Shown: positions 28,752-36,691 of the stretch, piece after piece | How the letters are laid out: the number at the start of each line of letters is the position of its first letter | How positions within the stretch are numbered: the first letter of the stretch is position 1 | Origin: Amycolatopsis lexingtonensis | Lineage (GTDB): Bacteria; Actinomycetota; Actinomycetes; Mycobacteriales; Pseudonocardiaceae | DNA length: 64,000 bases | Direction of reading: 5' to 3' | Assembly: GCF_014873755.1 (NCBI RefSeq) | Contig: NZ_JADBEG010000001.1 | Location: 7,228,501 to 7,292,500, forward strand | Position numbers and translations under genes: made by a program | The notes under the pieces: model-generated | The model's database searches: none | Seen by the model: the letters and a program-made list of their open reading frames with translations, nothing else | What the model was told of the DNA's origin: nothing

Positions 28752-29517
28752 CGTCGCCTCCGCTCAGCCGGGCCAGCTCGGCGCGCAGGTTCGGCGCGGC
28801 GGCCAGCAACTCCCGCGTGTATTCGTGCTGCGGCGCTTCGTAAACCTGGCCGACGTCGCCGAGCTCGACGATTTCGCCGCGGCGCATCACGGCGACGCGG
28901 TCGCAGACGTGCCGGACGACTCCGAGGTCGTGGGACACGAAGATCAGCGTCAGCGCGAACTGCTCGACCAGCGACGCGAGGAGGTCGAGGATCTGCCCGC
29001 GCACGGAGACGTCGAGCGCGCTGACCGGCTCGTCGGCGATCAGGACGCTCGGGTTCGGCGCCAGCGCGCGGGCGATGGAGATGCGCTGCCGCTGACCGCC
29101 GGAGAACTGGTGCGGGAAGCGCTGGGCGGCGTCGACCGGCAGGCCGACGGCGGCGAGCAGCTCGGCGACGCGATCGGGTTCGCGACGGCCCAGCGGCTCG
29201 GAAACGATGTCCAGCACGCGCATCCGGGGATCGAGCGATCCCATCGGGTCCTGGAAGACGATCTGCAGGTCCGACCGCAGGAACCCGAGCTTGCGTTCCG
29301 GCAGGTTGTCGACGCGCTTGCCCTGGAACGTCACCGTGCCCGCGGTCGGCTTGTCGAGCGCGGCCAGCAGCCGGACCAGCGTCGACTTGCCGGAGCCGGA
29401 CTCGCCGACGATGCCGAACCGCTGCCCGGCCTCGACGGCGAAGCTGACTCCGCGCAGCGCGTGCACGTCCCGGCGGGCGTACCGGCGTTCGAGGTCACGG
29501 ACTTCGACGATGCTCAT
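28744..29517 (-). CDS. Peptide-type ABC transporter ATP-binding protein (DppF-like)
   Basis: 257 residues. Walker [10 protein letters not shown], signature [15 protein letters not shown], Walker [13 protein letters not shown] and His-switch [12 protein letters not shown] 29517 is used because it overlaps the stop of the preceding ATPase gene (ATGA) and gives the family N-terminus [13 protein letters not shown]. It is shorter than DppF at the C-terminus (usually ~320 residues, with an oligopeptide/dipeptide C-terminal extension), ending soon after [17 protein letters not shown]. Confidence 0.9.
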   Translation of the reverse strand: MSIVEVRDLERRYARRDVHALRGVSFAVEAGQRFGIVGESGSGKSTLVRLLAALDKPTAGTVTFQGKRVDNLPERKLGFLRSDLQIVFQDPMGSLDPRMRVLDIVSEPLGRREPDRVAELLAAVGLPVDAAQRFPHQFSGGQRQRISIARALAPNPSVLIADEPVSALDVSVRGQILDLLASLVEQFALTLIFVSHDLGVVRHVCDRVAVMRRGEIVELGDVGQVYEAPQHEYTRELLAAAPNLRAELARLSGGDDG

Positions 29518-30245
29518 CGGCGGGCCTCCAGGTCCGAAGCGGCCAGGAGCTTGCGGGTGTACTCGTGCTTCGGCGCCGTCAGGACTTCGCGCGTCGAGCC
29601 CGCTTCGACGATCTCGCCGTCGAGCATCACGAGCACGCGCTCGCACACCGACGCCACCACCGCGAGGTCGTGCGTGATGAAGAGGAGCGCACTTTCACGT
29701 GAAAGTGCGGCTTTGATGAGGGCGAGGATCTGGGCCTGCACGGTGACGTCGAGCGCCGTGGTCGGCTCGTCGCAGATCAGCAGCGACGGCTCGTTGGCCA
29801 GCGCCATCGCCAGCACCACCCGCTGCCGCTGCCCGCCGGAGAGCTGGTGCGGGTACGCGCGCGCAGTGCCGGCCAGGCCGACCGCGCCGAGGAGGTCTTC
29901 CGCGCGGTGGCGGCGGCCGTGGATCCGGCCGGGCTCGGTGACCTGACGGCCGACACGCATGGCCGGGTTCAACGCCGTCATCGGCTCTTGGAACACCATC
30001 GCCAGCTCGTCGCCGCGCAACCGGGACAGGTCCTTTTCGGACATTCCGAGCAGCTCGCGGTCACCCAGCCGGATCGAGCCCGACGCGCGGAGTTCGTCCG
30101 GGAGCAGGCCCATGACCGACAACGCGGTCAGCGACTTCCCGGACCCGGACTCGCCGATCAGGCCGACCCGCTCGCCCGCGCCGATCTCGAAGGACACGTC
30201 CCGGACGAGGGAAGAAACGCTGAGGCCACGCACCGAGAGCGTCAT
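29514..30245 (-). CDS. Peptide-type ABC transporter ATP-binding protein (DppD-like)
   Basis: 243 residues. Walker [10 protein letters not shown], signature [15 protein letters not shown], Walker [13 protein letters not shown], and FITHDLAVV. An unusual 20-bp perfect palindrome (29689-29708) lies inside the gene just before the last motif and encodes ALSRESA with codons uncommon in this DNA. Start ATG 30245 overlaps the permease stop. The two ATPases should form a heterodimer. Confidence 0.9.
   Translation of the reverse strand: MTLSVRGLSVSSLVRDVSFEIGAGERVGLIGESGSGKSLTALSVMGLLPDELRASGSIRLGDRELLGMSEKDLSRLRGDELAMVFQEPMTALNPAMRVGRQVTEPGRIHGRRHRAEDLLGAVGLAGTARAYPHQLSGGQRQRVVLAMALANEPSLLICDEPTTALDVTVQAQILALIKAALSRESALLFITHDLAVVASVCERVLVMLDGEIVEAGSTREVLTAPKHEYTRKLLAASDLEARR
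29689..29708. repeat. 20-bp perfect palindrome inside the DppD-like gene
   Basis: GCACTTTCAC and its exact complement GTGAAAGTGC meet with no spacer. The half-site shares ACTTTC with the intergenic palindromes at 12270 and 12311. It is in frame and does not disturb the ATPase motifs. Confidence 0.7.
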
Positions 30246-31048
30246 ACGCGAGCCGCCAATCGGGGGTCCAGCCGGTCGCGCAAGCCGTCGCCGAGGAGGT
30301 TGAAGCCGAGGACCGCGACGGCGATCGCGATGCCAGGCACCAGCGCCAGCCGCGGGTGCACGGTCAAAAGTTCCTGGGACTCCTGCAGCATCCGGCCCCA
30401 CGACGGCGTCGGCGGCCGCGTGCCGAAGCCCAGGAACGACAACGCGGCTTCGGCGAGCACGGCGATCGCGAACGACACCGAAGACTGGACGATCAGCAGG
30501 CCGGAGATGTTCGGCAGCACGTGCCGCACGGCGATGTCCGGCCGCGACCGGCCGCCTGCCCGCGCGGCGAGCACGAACTCGGTGCTCATCACCTGCAGCG
30601 TCCCGGACCGGGCGATCCGCGCGAACGACGGGATCGTGGCGATGCCGATCGCGACCATCGCGGTCAGCGTGTCCGCCCCGAACACCGCGCCGAACATGAT
30701 CGCCAGCAGCAGCGCGGGGAACGCGAGCACGAGGTCGTTGACGCGCATGACGAACTCGCCGAGCCACCGCGGCGACATCCCGGCGAGGATGCCCAGCGGC
30801 GTGCCGATCACGGCGGCGATGCCGACCGCGACCACACCGACGTACAACGTCGTCCGCGCGCCGACCATGATCTGGCTCAGCAGGTCCCGGCCGAACTTGT
30901 CGGTGCCGAACCAGTGCGCCGCGCCCGAGCCGAGCAGCCGGTTCGCCGCGTCGACCTTCACCGGGTCGAACGGCGTCCAGACGAACGACAGCAGCGCGGC
31001 GAGCACGACCAGCCCGACGAGGACCCCGCCGATCACGAGATTGCGCAT
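30242..31048 (-). CDS. Peptide-type ABC transporter permease (DppC-like)
   Basis: 268 residues, about six membrane helices. Family segments include HWFGTDKFGRDLLSQIMVGARTTL and the ATPase-contact loop EFVLAARAGGRSRPDIAVRHVLPN. The start ATG 31048 shares one base with the stop of the DppB-like gene (TGATG). It forms the translocation path with the other permease. Confidence 0.92.
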   Translation of the reverse strand: MRNLVIGGVLVGLVVLAALLSFVWTPFDPVKVDAANRLLGSGAAHWFGTDKFGRDLLSQIMVGARTTLYVGVVAVGIAAVIGTPLGILAGMSPRWLGEFVMRVNDLVLAFPALLLAIMFGAVFGADTLTAMVAIGIATIPSFARIARSGTLQVMSTEFVLAARAGGRSRPDIAVRHVLPNISGLLIVQSSVSFAIAVLAEAALSFLGFGTRPPTPSWGRMLQESQELLTVHPRLALVPGIAIAVAVLGFNLLGDGLRDRLDPRLAARV

Positions 31049-31992
31049 CACGAACCCCGCAATCGCGGATCGAGCACGGTGTAGAGGACGTCGACGACGA
31101 AGTTGACCAGAAGCACGCCGACCACCAGGACCAGCACGATCCCCTGCACGGTCAGCAGGTCGCGGGCGGCGACGGCGTCCAGCAGCATCGAGCCCAGGCC
31201 CGGCAGCACGAACACGCGCTCGACGACGACCGCGCCGATGAGCAGCGTCGCCAGCTGCAGGCCGAGCACGGTGACCACGGGCACCGACGCGTTGCGCAAG
31301 CCGTGGCGCACCAAGGCCTGTCCCGGCCGCAGCCCCTTGGACCGCGCGGTGCGCAGGTAGTCCTGGCCGAGCGTGTCGAGCACCGCGGACCGCACGTACC
31401 GCGTGAGCACCGCGCCCTGCACCAGGCCCAGCGACAACGCCGGCAGCACGAGCCCGCGGAAGAACTCGCCGAAGTCCTGGTCCGGCGGCGTCCACCCGCC
31501 CGACGGCAGCCAGCGCAGCTGCACGGCGAAAATCTGCACCAGGATGATCCCGGCGAGGAACGCGGGGATCGCGACACCGATCTGCGACAGCCCGGAAACG
31601 CCCGCACCGGACGCCTTCCGGTGCTTCACCGCGGCGAACGTCCCGGCCGGCACCGCGATCACCAGCGCCACCAGCATTCCCGCGCCGACGAGCCAGAGCG
31701 TGACGCCGAGGCGGTCGAGCAGCTGCGGGCCGATGGTGTCGCGCGTGACGTACGACCGGCCGAAGTCGCCGTGCAGCACGCCGCCTATCCAGTCGAAGTA
31801 CTGCGTGACCAGCGGCCGGTCGATGCCGAACTCCGTGCGCGTCTTGGCGAGCAGCTCCGGCGTCGCGTTGACGCCGAGCGCGACCTGCGCCGGATCGCCC
31901 GGCAGCACGGCCATGAACAGGAACACCACGATCGACGCGACGAGCACGCTGACCACGAAGATCGCCAGCCGGCGCAGCACCTTGGCGGTCAT
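31048..31992 (-). CDS. Peptide-type ABC transporter permease (DppB-like)
   Basis: 314 residues, six membrane helices. N-terminal RRLAIFVVSVLVASIVVF, the LPGDP motif, FGIDRPLVTQYFDWIGGVLHGDFGRSY, and contact loop DYLRTARSKGLRPGQALVRHGLRN are all DppB-typical. The ATG at 31992 overlaps the binding-protein stop codon (ATGA). Confidence 0.92.
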   Translation of the reverse strand: MTAKVLRRLAIFVVSVLVASIVVFLFMAVLPGDPAQVALGVNATPELLAKTRTEFGIDRPLVTQYFDWIGGVLHGDFGRSYVTRDTIGPQLLDRLGVTLWLVGAGMLVALVIAVPAGTFAAVKHRKASGAGVSGLSQIGVAIPAFLAGIILVQIFAVQLRWLPSGGWTPPDQDFGEFFRGLVLPALSLGLVQGAVLTRYVRSAVLDTLGQDYLRTARSKGLRPGQALVRHGLRNASVPVVTVLGLQLATLLIGAVVVERVFVLPGLGSMLLDAVAARDLLTVQGIVLVLVVGVLLVNFVVDVLYTVLDPRLRGS

Positions 31993-33479
31993 CGCGGCGC
32001 CAATCCGGTGAGGTCGAAGGACTCGCTGACCTGGTTCTGGACGAACCCGCCGACCTTGGCCTTCGCGACGATGACGTTGGGGAACAGGAACAGCCAGTCG
32101 GCGGCGGCGTCGGTGCTCAGCTGCCGCGCCACCTGCTTCATGTCCGCGACCTGCTCCTCGGGCGTCCCGCTGTCGGCGGCGGCGAGCAGCTGCTGGACGC
32201 GCTTGCTGTCGTAACCCCAGTAGTACTTGGGCTTCCCGAACGTCGTGATGTCGCGGGCTTCGACGTGCTGGATGATCGACAGGTCGTAGTCGTGGTCGGT
32301 GAACACCTGCTTCAGCCACACGGCCGGGAAGTCGAGCGGCTCGATCGTGGTCCGCACGCCGACGTCGGCGAGCTGCGACTGGACGACCTGCGCGGCCGAC
32401 ACCGCGTACGGCAGGTTCGGGATCCGCAGGCGCAGGTTCAGGTTCGTCGCGCCGGCCTCGGTCAGCATCGCCTTGGCCCGGCCGGGATCGAACGGGTAGG
32501 CCTTCGACAGGTCCTCGTACCAGGGATCGGTCGGCGGGACCATGCTGCCGATCAGCGTGCCGCGCCCGGCCCACGCCGTGTCCAGCAGCGCCTTCCGGTC
32601 GATCGCGTACGTCAGGGCCTGCCGCACGCGGACGTCGTTCAGCGGCGCCCGCGCGTTGTTCATGGCGAGCGTGACCTCGGAGTTCGAGGTGCCCTGAACG
32701 ACCTGGAACCGGTCGTCGGCCTGGAACTGCGGGATCGAGTCGGGCGCGGTGATCGCCGAGATGACGTCGATGCCGTTGCTGGACAATGCGTTGTTCAGCG
32801 CGGTCGGGTCCTTGATGTACTTGAGGACCACCGTCGAGTACGCCGGTTTCCGGCCCCAGTACGCGGGATTCGCCTTCAGCACCACTGAGTCGCCGCGCTT
32901 GCGCGCCGCCACGACGTACGGCCCGGTGCCGATCGGCTTGTTCGCCAGGTCCGCGACGCCGGTCGGGCTGAACATCGCGCCGAGCCGGCTGGTGAGGCTG
33001 AACAGCCAGCCGTTGGACGGCTTCGAGAGCACGACCCGAGCGTGGTCCGGCGCCACGACGTCGACGTGGTCGACGACGTCCATCGTGGACTTGATCGAGA
33101 TCGTCCAGTCGGTCTTCACGCGCAGCAGCGAGAACTTGACGTCCTCGGCGGTGAAGGGCGCGCCGTTGCTGAACCTCACACCCGGCTGCAGCTGGAAGTC
33201 GTAGGTCTTGCGGTCCGGGCTGATCGTCCACGACTTCGCGAGCAGCGGCACCACGCGACCCTGCGCGTCGAGCTTCACCAGGCCTTCGTAGACGTTGTAA
33301 AGCAGGGCCTGCGGGATCGCGGCGCCGTCCGTGCGCGTGAAGTCGAAGTTCGCCGGCTCCGCCGTGAAACCCACCGAAAGGGTGTCCGGACCAGCGGAAA
33401 CGCTGGCCGACGAGCCGGCCGAGCAGCCGGACACCACGAGCAGCAGCGCCGCTGCCAGCACGTGAAGTCGGGCTTTCAT
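31989..33479 (-). CDS. Peptide-type ABC transporter substrate-binding lipoprotein (SBP family 5)
   Basis: 496 residues. The signal peptide ends in a lipobox (VVSGC, Cys 19). The SBP_bac_5 fold begins TLSVGFTAEPANFDFTR and contains VPLLAKSWTISPDRKTYDFQLQ and YVVAARKRGDSVVLKANPAYWG. These proteins bind oligopeptides, but many in soil actinobacteria bind other amides or glycosides. As first gene of an eight-gene operon with an amidase and two oxidoreductases, it probably recognises a catabolic substrate. Its promoter must lie in the 65-base gap to the GntR gene. Confidence 0.92.
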   Translation of the reverse strand: MKARLHVLAAALLLVVSGCSAGSSASVSAGPDTLSVGFTAEPANFDFTRTDGAAIPQALLYNVYEGLVKLDAQGRVVPLLAKSWTISPDRKTYDFQLQPGVRFSNGAPFTAEDVKFSLLRVKTDWTISIKSTMDVVDHVDVVAPDHARVVLSKPSNGWLFSLTSRLGAMFSPTGVADLANKPIGTGPYVVAARKRGDSVVLKANPAYWGRKPAYSTVVLKYIKDPTALNNALSSNGIDVISAITAPDSIPQFQADDRFQVVQGTSNSEVTLAMNNARAPLNDVRVRQALTYAIDRKALLDTAWAGRGTLIGSMVPPTDPWYEDLSKAYPFDPGRAKAMLTEAGATNLNLRLRIPNLPYAVSAAQVVQSQLADVGVRTTIEPLDFPAVWLKQVFTDHDYDLSIIQHVEARDITTFGKPKYYWGYDSKRVQQLLAAADSGTPEEQVADMKQVARQLSTDAAADWLFLFPNVIVAKAKVGGFVQNQVSESFDLTGLAPR

Positions 33480-33498
33480 TCGGCCTCCAGGTCAGTAC

Positions 33499-33513
33499 AC
33501 TGGTCTGACCAGT
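33499..33513. promoter_or_regulatory. Putative FadR/GntR operator
   Basis: ACTGGTC-T-GACCAGT, a perfect palindrome of 7-bp arms, sits in the 65-bp divergent gap, 20 bases upstream of the binding-protein start and 31 bases upstream of the regulator start. The TGGTC/GACCA half-sites are the class recognised by FadR-subfamily GntR proteins. Confidence 0.8.
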
Positions 33514-33544
33514 AGCCTGACATTGCGGGGACGACGAGGTCAAG

Positions 33545-34291
33545 ATGCGGTTCGAACCGGTGGCTCCGGTCCGCGCGTACGAGCGGGTCGTCGAGCAGAT
33601 CGAGCAGGCCGTGATCAGCGGCGAGCTCAAACCGGGCGAACGGCTGCCGAGCGAACGCGAGCTGATGACGCAGTTCGGCGTCGGCCGCTCGACGATCCGG
33701 GAAGCCCTGCGCGTGCTGCAGGCCGCCGAAATGATCCGTTCGCGGCCCGGTGACCCGCGTGGCCCGGAGGTGCTCGCCGCGTCCCCCGCCGCGCTGCACC
33801 GCTCGATGCACCGGCTCGCGCGGGCGAACCACGTCGGGCTCGCCGAACTCCTGCAGTTCCGGATGATCCTCGACGGCTCGGCCCACCTGCTCGCGGCGGA
33901 GCTGCGCACCGACGACGACCTGGCCGGCCTCGACACGGCGCTGGAGTCCATGCGCGAAGGCGTCTCGCGCGGGTACGCGGAGTTCAGCCGCGCCGACGTC
34001 GCGTTCCACGAAGTCATCGCGCGCATCTCGCGCAACCCGTTGCTGGTGGTCAGCGAAGAAGTCGTCCGCGGCGTCGTGCTGGAGCTCATCGAGGACAAGC
34101 TCGAGCACGCCAGCAACCGGAAGTCACTGATGCGCACCTGGCTCGCCCACCACGCCGAGGTGCTCGACGCGATCCGGTCCGCCGACGGCGCCGGTGCCGC
34201 GCACCTGGCCAAGCAGGCGTTGTACGACAACTACGCCGAATACGTCCCCGCACCGCAACGCCCGCTGCTCGCGCCCTTGCTGCGGCCCTAG
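33545..34291 (+). CDS. GntR-family regulator, FadR subfamily
   Basis: 248 residues. The winged HTH (residues ~8-75) has AYERVVEQIEQAVISGELKPGERLPSERELMTQFGVGRSTIREALR in family form. The C-terminal FCD domain (from about 95) has helical metal-site residues (D/H) in ADVAFHEVIARIS and MRTWLAHHAEVLDAI. It is divergent from the ABC/amidase operon with a palindromic operator between, so it most likely represses that operon until a carboxylic-acid metabolite binds (FCD domains often bind such acids). Confidence 0.9.
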   Translation: MRFEPVAPVRAYERVVEQIEQAVISGELKPGERLPSERELMTQFGVGRSTIREALRVLQAAEMIRSRPGDPRGPEVLAASPAALHRSMHRLARANHVGLAELLQFRMILDGSAHLLAAELRTDDDLAGLDTALESMREGVSRGYAEFSRADVAFHEVIARISRNPLLVVSEEVVRGVVLELIEDKLEHASNRKSLMRTWLAHHAEVLDAIRSADGAGAAHLAKQALYDNYAEYVPAPQRPLLAPLLRP

Positions 34292-34301
34292 ACTCGGCCG
34301 G

Positions 34302-35342
34302 GTGGACGCGGCGAAACGGGACGGTGTCGGACTCGCGCTCTCCGGGGGTGGTTACCGGGCGATGCTCTTCCACGCCGGCGCGCTCTGGCGGCTCAACGAA
34401 CTCGGCTGGCTGCCGAAGCTGAACACCGTCTCCAGTGTTTCCGGCGGGTCGATCGCGGCCGGGGTGCTCGCGCACGCGTGGCACAAGCTGTACTTCGGCG
34501 ACGACGGCGTCGCGGAGAACTTCGGCAAGGAAGTCGTGCAGCCGCTGCGGAAGTTGGCCCGCACGAACCTCGACATCCCGGTGACGCTGAAGGCCCTGCT
34601 GATGCCGTGGCGCAGCGCGGGCGAAGAGCTGGCCCGCCGCTACGCGAAGCACCTCTTCGGCGACTGCTGCCTGGCGGACCTCGACCCGGCCGGGCCGAAC
34701 TTCGTCTTCACCGCGACGAGCCTGCAGGACGGCTCGCTGTGGTGGTTCTTCCGCCAGCCCGGCCCGCACGGGCAGATCCCCCTCGCGACGGCGGTGGCCG
34801 CGTCGTCGGCGTTCCCGCCGATGCTTTCGCCGGTCGTGATCCCGGATCCGCACCAGCCCGGCCGCAAGATCGTGCTCAGCGACGCGGGCGTGTACGACAA
34901 CCTCGGCCTGGACCCGATCGAGAACCAGCGGGCGACCGTCCTGGTCAGCGACGCAGGCAAGAAGATGAAGCACGAGGAAAAGCCGAACCGCACCTGGCCC
35001 ATGCAGCTGCTCCGCGTGCTGACCGTGATGGACAACCAGGTCCGGGAGCTGCGCACCGGCTCGCTGCTTAAGGCCTACCAGGACAAGCAGTTCGCCGGGA
35101 CGTACTGGGCGACTTACAGCGACATCGCGCACTTCGACCTACCCGACGCCTTGCCGGCGCCGGTCGAGCAGACCCGCGCGTTGGCGGTGACGAAGACGCG
35201 GCTCGCCAGGACGTCCGAGCTGACGCAGGACCGGCTGATCAACTGGGGCTATGCCGCATGTGACGCCGGGATGCGGCGCTGGGTGTGCCCGGAAACCACG
35301 CTGAAGCCGGAGTTTCCGTACCCGGGCTCAGGCGTCGGCTAG
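34302..35342 (+). CDS. Patatin-like phospholipase
   Basis: 346 residues from GTG 34302 (VDAAKRDG), a start placed 10 bases after the GntR gene stop. The oxyanion loop is LALSGGGYRAMLFHAGAL (about residues 11-28), the nucleophile Ser sits in VSSVSGGSIAAGV (about 50) and the catalytic Asp in LSDAGVYDNLG (about 198). It hydrolyses acyl ester bonds of lipids in or at the membrane. No signal peptide. It may be co-transcribed with the regulator. It overlaps the convergent sortase gene by 15 bases. Confidence 0.88.
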   Translation: MDAAKRDGVGLALSGGGYRAMLFHAGALWRLNELGWLPKLNTVSSVSGGSIAAGVLAHAWHKLYFGDDGVAENFGKEVVQPLRKLARTNLDIPVTLKALLMPWRSAGEELARRYAKHLFGDCCLADLDPAGPNFVFTATSLQDGSLWWFFRQPGPHGQIPLATAVAASSAFPPMLSPVVIPDPHQPGRKIVLSDAGVYDNLGLDPIENQRATVLVSDAGKKMKHEEKPNRTWPMQLLRVLTVMDNQVRELRTGSLLKAYQDKQFAGTYWATYSDIAHFDLPDALPAPVEQTRALAVTKTRLARTSELTQDRLINWGYAACDAGMRRWVCPETTLKPEFPYPGSGVG

Positions 35343-35903
35343 CTTCGCGTAGACGACGATGTTGTCCTGGTAGCTGTGCTCGGCGTGGTCGAACGCGCCA
35401 CCGCAGGTGATCAGCCGCAGTTCCGGCCGGTCGCTGTTGCCGTACACGGCATCGCGCGGGAACGTGTCCTTCGGAACCTGCGTGACGCGGTCGACGACGA
35501 ACTTCAGCTTCCGGCCGTCGCTGCGGTCGACGTCCACCTCGTCGCCGGGCGCGAGGTCTTTGAGCTTGTAGAAGATGCCGGGCTTCTTGTCGCCGTCGAC
35601 GTGCCCGAGCACGATCGCCGGGCCGACGTCCCCGGGCACCGGCGAGAGCTTGTACCAGGCCGCCTGCATCGGCGTGTGCACCGACGGGACGGAGATCGAG
35701 CCGTCGGGCTTGACCGCCACCGCGAGCAGGCTGGACTCCGCGCCGATCTTGGGGATTTTCACCGACGTCGGCCGGAGGCCCTTGAACGGGACGGTCACCG
35801 GTGCCGAAGGGGGCACCGCGGTGGCTTTCGGCTGCTCCGGGGTACTGCAGGCGGCGAGCGCCAGCACGAGGGCGAGTGCGGCACCCGCCCGCCGGACGCT
35901 CAC
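35328..35903 (-). CDS. Class F sortase
   Basis: 191 residues. An N-terminal signal segment ends in a lipobox-like LAAC (Cys ~19). The sortase barrel starts at about residue 45 (PTSVKIPKIGAESSL). The catalytic His is in IVLGHVDG and the Cys in RLITCGGAFD. At the position 12 residues after the Cys, where many class F enzymes carry Arg (YRDNVVV-type), this one has Gln (SYQDNIVV). Sortases join secreted proteins to cell-wall precursors; class F functions are poorly known. Its start overlaps the end of the secreted-protein gene upstream (GTGA). Confidence 0.82.
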   Translation of the reverse strand: MSVRRAGAALALVLALAACSTPEQPKATAVPPSAPVTVPFKGLRPTSVKIPKIGAESSLLAVAVKPDGSISVPSVHTPMQAAWYKLSPVPGDVGPAIVLGHVDGDKKPGIFYKLKDLAPGDEVDVDRSDGRKLKFVVDRVTQVPKDTFPRDAVYGNSDRPELRLITCGGAFDHAEHSYQDNIVVYAKLADA

Positions 35904-36631
35904 CAGGCCGTGCCGCCGAAGCCCGTCTCGACCCCGCCCTTGGGCGCGACCTTGACCTGGGCCTTCGGCGCGCTGTTGCCCGGCGCGGCCGACGTCGTCG
36001 TCGCGGACGTCGCCGTGGTGACCGGCGCGGTGCTGGACGGCGACGCGCTGGTGCTCGTGGCCGGCGGCTGCTCCTGCTCGAACTCGACCAGGCCGTTGCC
36101 CTCGACGCCGGCGCAGGTCCAGCTGAACTTCGCGGTCGTGGTGCCGGCCGGGGCGTCGACCACGCGCACGGAGTAGTTCCAGTAGCGGCCGTCGGACTCG
36201 TCCTGGTCCGGGCCGCCGGTGAGGCTCAGGTACTGCGTCGCCACGTTCCCCGGCGCGCCGGCCGCGCAGGCGATGACCAGGACGCCTTCGCCGCCGAGGC
36301 CGACGAACCCGTGGCCGACGTTGTCCTGGTAGTCGTCCTTCGGCGGCTCGATCGTCACCGTGGTGGTGGTCGTGCCGGGGGCGTCGGTCTTCACCGGGCC
36401 GGTCACCGACGGCGTCGTGGTGGTCCCCGCGGTCTCCGACGTGCTCGGCGCGGTGGTCGTGCTGGTCTCGGTCGTGCTCGGCGCCGTGGTGGTCGTCGCT
36501 TCCGACGACGTCGTCGTGGTCGTCTCCGGCGTGGTGGTGTCCGTCTGGGCCAGTGCGGCCGGTGCCGTGGCGGCGGTGATCAGCGCGCCCGCGGCGGCGA
36601 TGCCCGCGACCCGGCTCAGCGTTCTACCCAC
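35900..36631 (-). CDS. Secreted Thr/Ser/Pro-rich protein paired with the sortase
   Basis: 243 residues from GTG 36631, which has an AGGAGT ribosome site. Signal peptide: TLSRVAGIAAAGALITAATAPAALAQ. A long Thr/Glu/Ser low-complexity stalk (about residues 27-92) leads to a compact domain with paired Cys (VLVIACAAGAPG, KFSWTCAGVEG). A second Ser/Thr/Pro region and a C-terminal tail VAPKGGVETGFGGTAW follow. There is no LPxTG motif and no C-terminal membrane helix. Translational coupling to the sortase suggests it is the sortase's partner or substrate. I know no function. Confidence 0.75.
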   Translation of the reverse strand: MGRTLSRVAGIAAAGALITAATAPAALAQTDTTTPETTTTTSSEATTTTAPSTTETSTTTAPSTSETAGTTTTPSVTGPVKTDAPGTTTTTVTIEPPKDDYQDNVGHGFVGLGGEGVLVIACAAGAPGNVATQYLSLTGGPDQDESDGRYWNYSVRVVDAPAGTTTAKFSWTCAGVEGNGLVEFEQEQPPATSTSASPSSTAPVTTATSATTTSAAPGNSAPKAQVKVAPKGGVETGFGGTAW

Positions 36632-36691
36632 GTGGACTCCTAAACGGCGAGGACCTGCGATGCCGGAGTATCGAGGTGTCACCCGTCCGCG

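Noticed and set aside
31048..34230. 1060-codon minus-strand frame that seems to fuse the permease to sequence beyond the regulator
   Set aside because: Only the last 314 residues resemble a protein (DppB-like permease). The rest is out-of-frame sequence over the binding-protein and GntR genes.
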